The notes beneath the pieces are model-generated. The model saw only the letters and a list, made by a program, of their open reading frames with translations. It searched no databases and had not been told where the DNA came from. From Paraburkholderia acidicola (lineage in GTDB: Bacteria > Pseudomonadota > Gammaproteobacteria > Burkholderiales > Burkholderiaceae): a stretch of DNA of 64,000 nucleotides. The translations under genes and the position numbers were made by a program. Location: NCBI RefSeq assembly GCF_002362315.1, contig NZ_MTZV01000006.1, positions 744,001 to 808,000 on the forward strand, written 5' to 3'. Within the stretch, counting starts at the first letter, position 1. Each line of letters opens with the position of its first letter. Shown here piece after piece: positions 60,815 through 64,000 of this stretch.

Positions 60815-61819
60815 TCACTTCTTCGTAAACGCCACCGCCGCAACGATGATCGCCCCCTTGATGACAAGCTGCAGCGAAGAGCTGACGCCGAGCAGCACGA
60901 GGCCATTGTTGAGCGTTCCGATGATCAGGCTACCGAGCAACGTCCCCAGCACGAACCCGCGCCCGCCGAACAGACTGCAGCCGCCGAGCGTCACCGACGC
61001 GATCACGTCGAGTTCGAGCCCCTGCACCACGTCGGGCCGCGCCGCATGCGAGCGCGCCGACAGCACGAGCGCCGCAACTCCCGCGAGCATGCCGGTCAGC
61101 ACGAACGCGAGCGTGGTGACGCGCCGGATGTTGATGCCCGAGTACAGCGCCGCGGTCGGGTTGCCGCCCGCCGCGTAAACCTGGCGGCCGAACACGCTGT
61201 AGTGCAGCAGCAAGATGCCGCCGATCACCGCGAGACCGGTCCAGATGATCGGCACCGGTACGCCGGCGATATCGCCTTCGCCGAAGATCGAGATGAATGA
61301 ATCGTTGGTGATGATGACAGGCCGCGTTGTCGTGAGCAGCAGCGCGAGCCCGCGTGCCGCGCTGAGTGTGCCGAGCGTGACGAGAAACGAAGGAATGTTG
61401 AGCCGCGTCGTGATCACGCCGTTGATCAACCCCACCACGGCACCCGTGCCGATGCCCGCCAGCGCGCCGACGAACCAGCTGTCGCCGACGTACGCCATCG
61501 CCAGTGCCGCGGACATGCCCGACAACGCGAGCGTCGAACCCACCGACAGATCGATTTGCCGCGCGATGATCACGAACGTCATGCCGATCGCGATGATCGA
61601 CACGAGTGCCGTCTGTCGGCCGATGTTCAGAAAGTTGTCGATGGACAGGAACCACGGCGACGCGAGGCTGAACACGACGAGCAGGATCGCGAATGCGAAA
61701 TAAAGCGCATACGGCCGGTCGCCCTGCAGCAGCAGTCGGGCGAGCCGTCGTGCGCGGCTCTGTTGCGGCGATTGGGCGACCTGCTGGTCAGTTGCCAGCG
61801 ACGGGACGGAATCGTTCAT
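60815..61819 (-). CDS. Sugar ABC transporter permease (RbsC-like)
   Basis: A 334-residue inner-membrane permease of the ribose family, with eight or more hydrophobic segments, IDLSVGSTLALSGM and GRGFVLGTLLGSLIIGTLNN. The ATG at 61819 overlaps the ATPase stop codon by four bases (ATGA), showing coupling. The longer upstream frame lies inside the ATPase gene and is a shadow. Confidence 0.93.
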   Translation of the reverse strand: MNDSVPSLATDQQVAQSPQQSRARRLARLLLQGDRPYALYFAFAILLVVFSLASPWFLSIDNFLNIGRQTALVSIIAIGMTFVIIARQIDLSVGSTLALSGMSAALAMAYVGDSWFVGALAGIGTGAVVGLINGVITTRLNIPSFLVTLGTLSAARGLALLLTTTRPVIITNDSFISIFGEGDIAGVPVPIIWTGLAVIGGILLLHYSVFGRQVYAAGGNPTAALYSGINIRRVTTLAFVLTGMLAGVAALVLSARSHAARPDVVQGLELDVIASVTLGGCSLFGGRGFVLGTLLGSLIIGTLNNGLVLLGVSSSLQLVIKGAIIVAAVAFTKK

Positions 61820-63417
61820 GTTGCAAGCTCGTTCGTGGATCGCGAAACCTGGATCAGGTGATGAAGCTCTTCGGCGTTGGCAAGCGTGGCGCGCTCGACG
61901 GTATCGACAATGCAGCCGTCGACCACGATGGAAATGCGATCGCACAGGCGCAGCAGTTCGTCGAGATCCGACGACACGACGAGCACGCCGGTTCCGGCCA
62001 GCGCCGCATCGTACACAACGCCGTAGATTTCTTCGCGCGCGCCGACATCGACGCCGACGGTCGGTTCATCGAGCAACAGCACATTCGGTCGCGGATGATT
62101 CCACTTGGCGAAGACAACCTTCTGCTGATTGCCGCCCGACAGAAACTTGACGTCGGTGGACGCACCCGGTGCTTTAACGGCCAGCTTTTTCATTGCGCCT
62201 TGCGCTTGCTGAAGCGCCGCGCCGCTACGCAGCCAGCCCCAGCGCGAGAAATGAGGCAGTCGCGGCAAGGTCAGATTGCGTTCGATCGAATGATCGAGCA
62301 CGAGCCCCTGGAGATGGCGGTCTTCCGGTACTAGCGCGATGCCGAGTTTGATCGCGTCCGCAGCCGTATGGCGGGTGATCGGGCGACCGTCGATCACGAT
62401 CTCGCCGCTATCGGCGGAACGCAGGCCGAACACCGTTTGCAGAATCTCAGTGCGGCCACTGCCGATCAATCCCGCAAGCCCATGAATCTCGCCTTTGTGC
62501 AGCGTGAGGCTCACATCGTGCAGCCGGTCGTTGCTGACACCGGACAGCGTGAGAACCGGTGTTCCCGCGGCTGTGGTCTGGTCATTCGCAGCAACACCGC
62601 GACGCTGCTCGCGCATCTGCACCGCGGCATGCCCCGGACCGACGATTGCTGCGACGAGCTGCTTCATGTCGGTATCGGCGGTGGCGAACATGCCTGCGTT
62701 CCTGCCGTCGCGGAATACGGTCACGCGCTGCGAAATACGAAACACCTCGTTCAACCGATGCGTGACATAGATCACGCCCACGCCACGATCGGTCACGGCG
62801 CGAATCGCGTCGAACAGGATCTGCTCTTCGCCGCCGGTCAGCGCCGACGTTGGTTCATCGAGGATTAGCACGCGCACGTCGCCCATCAACGCCTTGCAGA
62901 TCTCGGTCATCTGCCGGTAGGCGAACGGCAATGAACCGACCGGCACACGCGGATCGAGCGGAATGCCGTGCTCGTGCAGAAAATCGCTGACTTGCGCCAT
63001 CAATGCGCGCTTCTTCACGAAACCGAGCCGGGTGCGCGGCTCGCGCCCCAGCATCAGGTTGGCCGCCACAGAAAGCGACTCGACGAGACTCAGATCCTGG
63101 TAGACGACGGCGATACCGGCATCGCGTGAGCGGGCGGGCGAATCGAATGCGACTTTCTGGCCGGCGATCTCGATAGAGCCTTCGTCATAGGCATGTACGC
63201 CACTCAGGATCTTGATCAGCGTGGATTTGCCGGCGCCGTTTTCGCCGAGCAGCGCATGGACTTCGCCGGGCAAGACTTCGAGGTCGACGCCGCGCAGCGC
63301 CTGCACGCCGCCAAACCGCTTGGTGACGCCCGCCACACGGACCAACGGCGCCTGAGACGGCACCTGAACTGTTCGCTCGGGCGATGAACTGGCCGCGGCC
63401 GGAACCGGCGCACTCAT
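61816..63417 (-). CDS. Sugar ABC transporter ATP-binding protein, two-domain (RbsA-like)
   Basis: A 533-residue ATPase with two nucleotide-binding domains: the first has Walker A GENGAGKST; the second has the degenerate P-loop GLIGSGRTE typical of RbsA/MglA proteins and a signature LSGGNQQKV, with LLLDEPTVGVD. It is the first gene of the importer operon (ATPase, permease, binding protein). A palindromic operator lies upstream. Confidence 0.95.
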   Translation of the reverse strand: MSAPVPAAASSSPERTVQVPSQAPLVRVAGVTKRFGGVQALRGVDLEVLPGEVHALLGENGAGKSTLIKILSGVHAYDEGSIEIAGQKVAFDSPARSRDAGIAVVYQDLSLVESLSVAANLMLGREPRTRLGFVKKRALMAQVSDFLHEHGIPLDPRVPVGSLPFAYRQMTEICKALMGDVRVLILDEPTSALTGGEEQILFDAIRAVTDRGVGVIYVTHRLNEVFRISQRVTVFRDGRNAGMFATADTDMKQLVAAIVGPGHAAVQMREQRRGVAANDQTTAAGTPVLTLSGVSNDRLHDVSLTLHKGEIHGLAGLIGSGRTEILQTVFGLRSADSGEIVIDGRPITRHTAADAIKLGIALVPEDRHLQGLVLDHSIERNLTLPRLPHFSRWGWLRSGAALQQAQGAMKKLAVKAPGASTDVKFLSGGNQQKVVFAKWNHPRPNVLLLDEPTVGVDVGAREEIYGVVYDAALAGTGVLVVSSDLDELLRLCDRISIVVDGCIVDTVERATLANAEELHHLIQVSRSTNELAT

Positions 63418-63519
63418 CTCGTCTGTCTCCTTCGTCGGCGCGACGAAATTTTTATGTAGCGCGATCGGGTGTCGCGAAATCGATTGTTATCTTGTCATCA
63501 TCGAAATGATGCGTCAATA

Positions 63520-63582
63520 ACATTTATGGCCGGTTTGGCGTGCCATCAGCATATCAAACCCCGACAATCGATCCATAAATGT
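63520..63582. promoter_or_regulatory. Inverted repeat upstream of the sugar importer
   Basis: ACATTTATGG (63520-63529) and CCATAAATGT (63573-63582) form a perfect 10-bp inverted repeat separated by 43 bp. CGATTGT (63481-63487) and ACAATCG (63564-63570) form a second, interleaved pair. This is upstream of the RbsA-type gene and may bind a sugar-responsive repressor with two sites (looping) encoded elsewhere. Confidence 0.5.
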
Positions 63583-63634
63583 AACGATCGTAACAACATG
63601 ACGACGCGCATCGTTCTGGGACGGAAGCCCAAAA

Positions 63635-63668
63635 GAAACGCCCTCGGAGCACGTCACGAGGGCGTTTC
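63635..63668 (-). terminator. Intrinsic terminator of the sterol-desaturase-family gene
   Basis: GAAACGCCCTCG (63635-63646) and CGAGGGCGTTTC (63657-63668) form a perfect 12-bp stem; on the reverse strand it is followed by TTTTGGG. It lies 24 bases past the stop codon. Confidence 0.88.
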
Positions 63669-63691
63669 AGAAACACCGTGACCACATCGGT

Positions 63692-64000
63692 TCAGCGCTT
63701 CTCCACACGATGTACATCGCGATAGCGCAACATGGCGCCCAGTTGCTGTTCCTTTTCAGTATCGAATCCGCAGACGCCATCCCACGCAGGCGGATTCTCA
63801 TAGGTGCCGAACATCATGTCCCACCAGGTGATGTCGCCGTAGTTGTTCTTGTGATGCGCGTACTCGTGATGGATGCGATGCATCTCCGGGCGCTGAAAGA
63901 CGTATCCGACCCAACGCGGCGTCCGGCAATTCGTGTGATAGAAGAATTCCCCGACGGCCGTGCACAGCGTATAAATGGCACCCGCCTCGGGCGACATCCC
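63692..64000 (-). CDS. Sterol desaturase/fatty acid hydroxylase family protein (C-terminal part)
   Basis: The last 100 or so residues of a membrane di-iron hydroxylase. The histidine motif HRIHHE and the upstream YHTNCRTPRWVGYVF and GDITWWDMMFGTYENP are characteristic of the family C-terminus. The gene continues beyond the right edge, so the N-terminal membrane segments and first His clusters are not seen. The substrate may be a sterol-like lipid, carotenoid or fatty acid. Confidence 0.9.
   Translation of the reverse strand, partial: GMSPEAGAIYTLCTAVGEFFYHTNCRTPRWVGYVFQRPEMHRIHHEYAHHKNNYGDITWWDMMFGTYENPPAWDGVCGFDTEKEQQLGAMLRYRDVHRVEKR

Overview
The window is GC-rich and densely coded. Gene content (paralogous LysR, ABC and RND systems, an imuA-imuB-dnaE2 cassette, a DUF2844/DUF3443 pair, solo DUF4096 proteins) suggests a Burkholderiaceae chromosome of the Paraburkholderia/Burkholderia type. 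This is inference from gene families; no rRNA or other phylogenetic marker is present. I saw no tRNA, CRISPR array, prophage or complete insertion sequence.

Layout. 1-2.6 kb: LysR regulator (cut by the window edge) divergent from a VanA-type Rieske oxygenase, then an HWE/HisKA_2-type kinase. 3.1-8.1 kb: sulfonate/nitrate-type ABC importer with a second, convergent binding protein. 8.3-11.3 kb: ASCH protein, mini-lipoprotein, Tat-exported phospholipase C. 11.3-12.9 kb: a divergent cysteinyl-tRNA synthetase behind a promoter, a short ORF with four consecutive Cys codons and an intrinsic terminator. 13-18.2 kb: winged-helix protein, then a branched-chain amino acid binding protein, an ornithine-cyclodeaminase-like protein and an acetylpolyamine deacetylase, divergent from an AsnC regulator. 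18.3-22.5 kb: DUF1016 nuclease, GST, carotenoid-cleavage-type dioxygenase, two small unknowns. 22.6-28.0 kb: SOS mutagenesis cassette with a LexA box. 28.2-32.7 kb: glycosyltransferase-like protein, two DUF4096 proteins flanking an EAL phosphodiesterase, LysR regulator. 33-41.2 kb: RND efflux operon ending in its own two-component system. 41.4-49.6 kb: small envelope proteins and lipoproteins, DUF2844/DUF3443 pair, prolyl-4-hydroxylase-like enzyme, MFS transporter, periplasmic hydrolase. 49.7-59.1 kb: RidA protein, two flavin hydroxy-acid dehydrogenases, PotD/PotA/fused PotB-PotC importer, DapA-family enzyme and IclR regulator, probably one catabolic module. 59-64 kb: cupin, RbsABC-type sugar importer, truncated sterol-desaturase-family gene.

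The most notable observation is the leader of the second cysS (11341-11558). It has a good sigma-70 promoter whose predicted start falls at or next to an ATG, a 27-codon ORF with Cys at residues 17-20, three mutually exclusive pairings, and a terminator just before cysS. This is the architecture of ribosome-mediated attenuation, here predicted to sense charged tRNA-Cys and possibly to start leaderless. Other signals that gene calls do not explain are a duplicated 29-nt palindrome in and before the DUF1016 gene, nested palindromes before a solo transposase-like HTH gene, a long operator around the carotenoid oxygenase promoter, and pepsin-like catalytic motifs in the DUF3443 lipoprotein.
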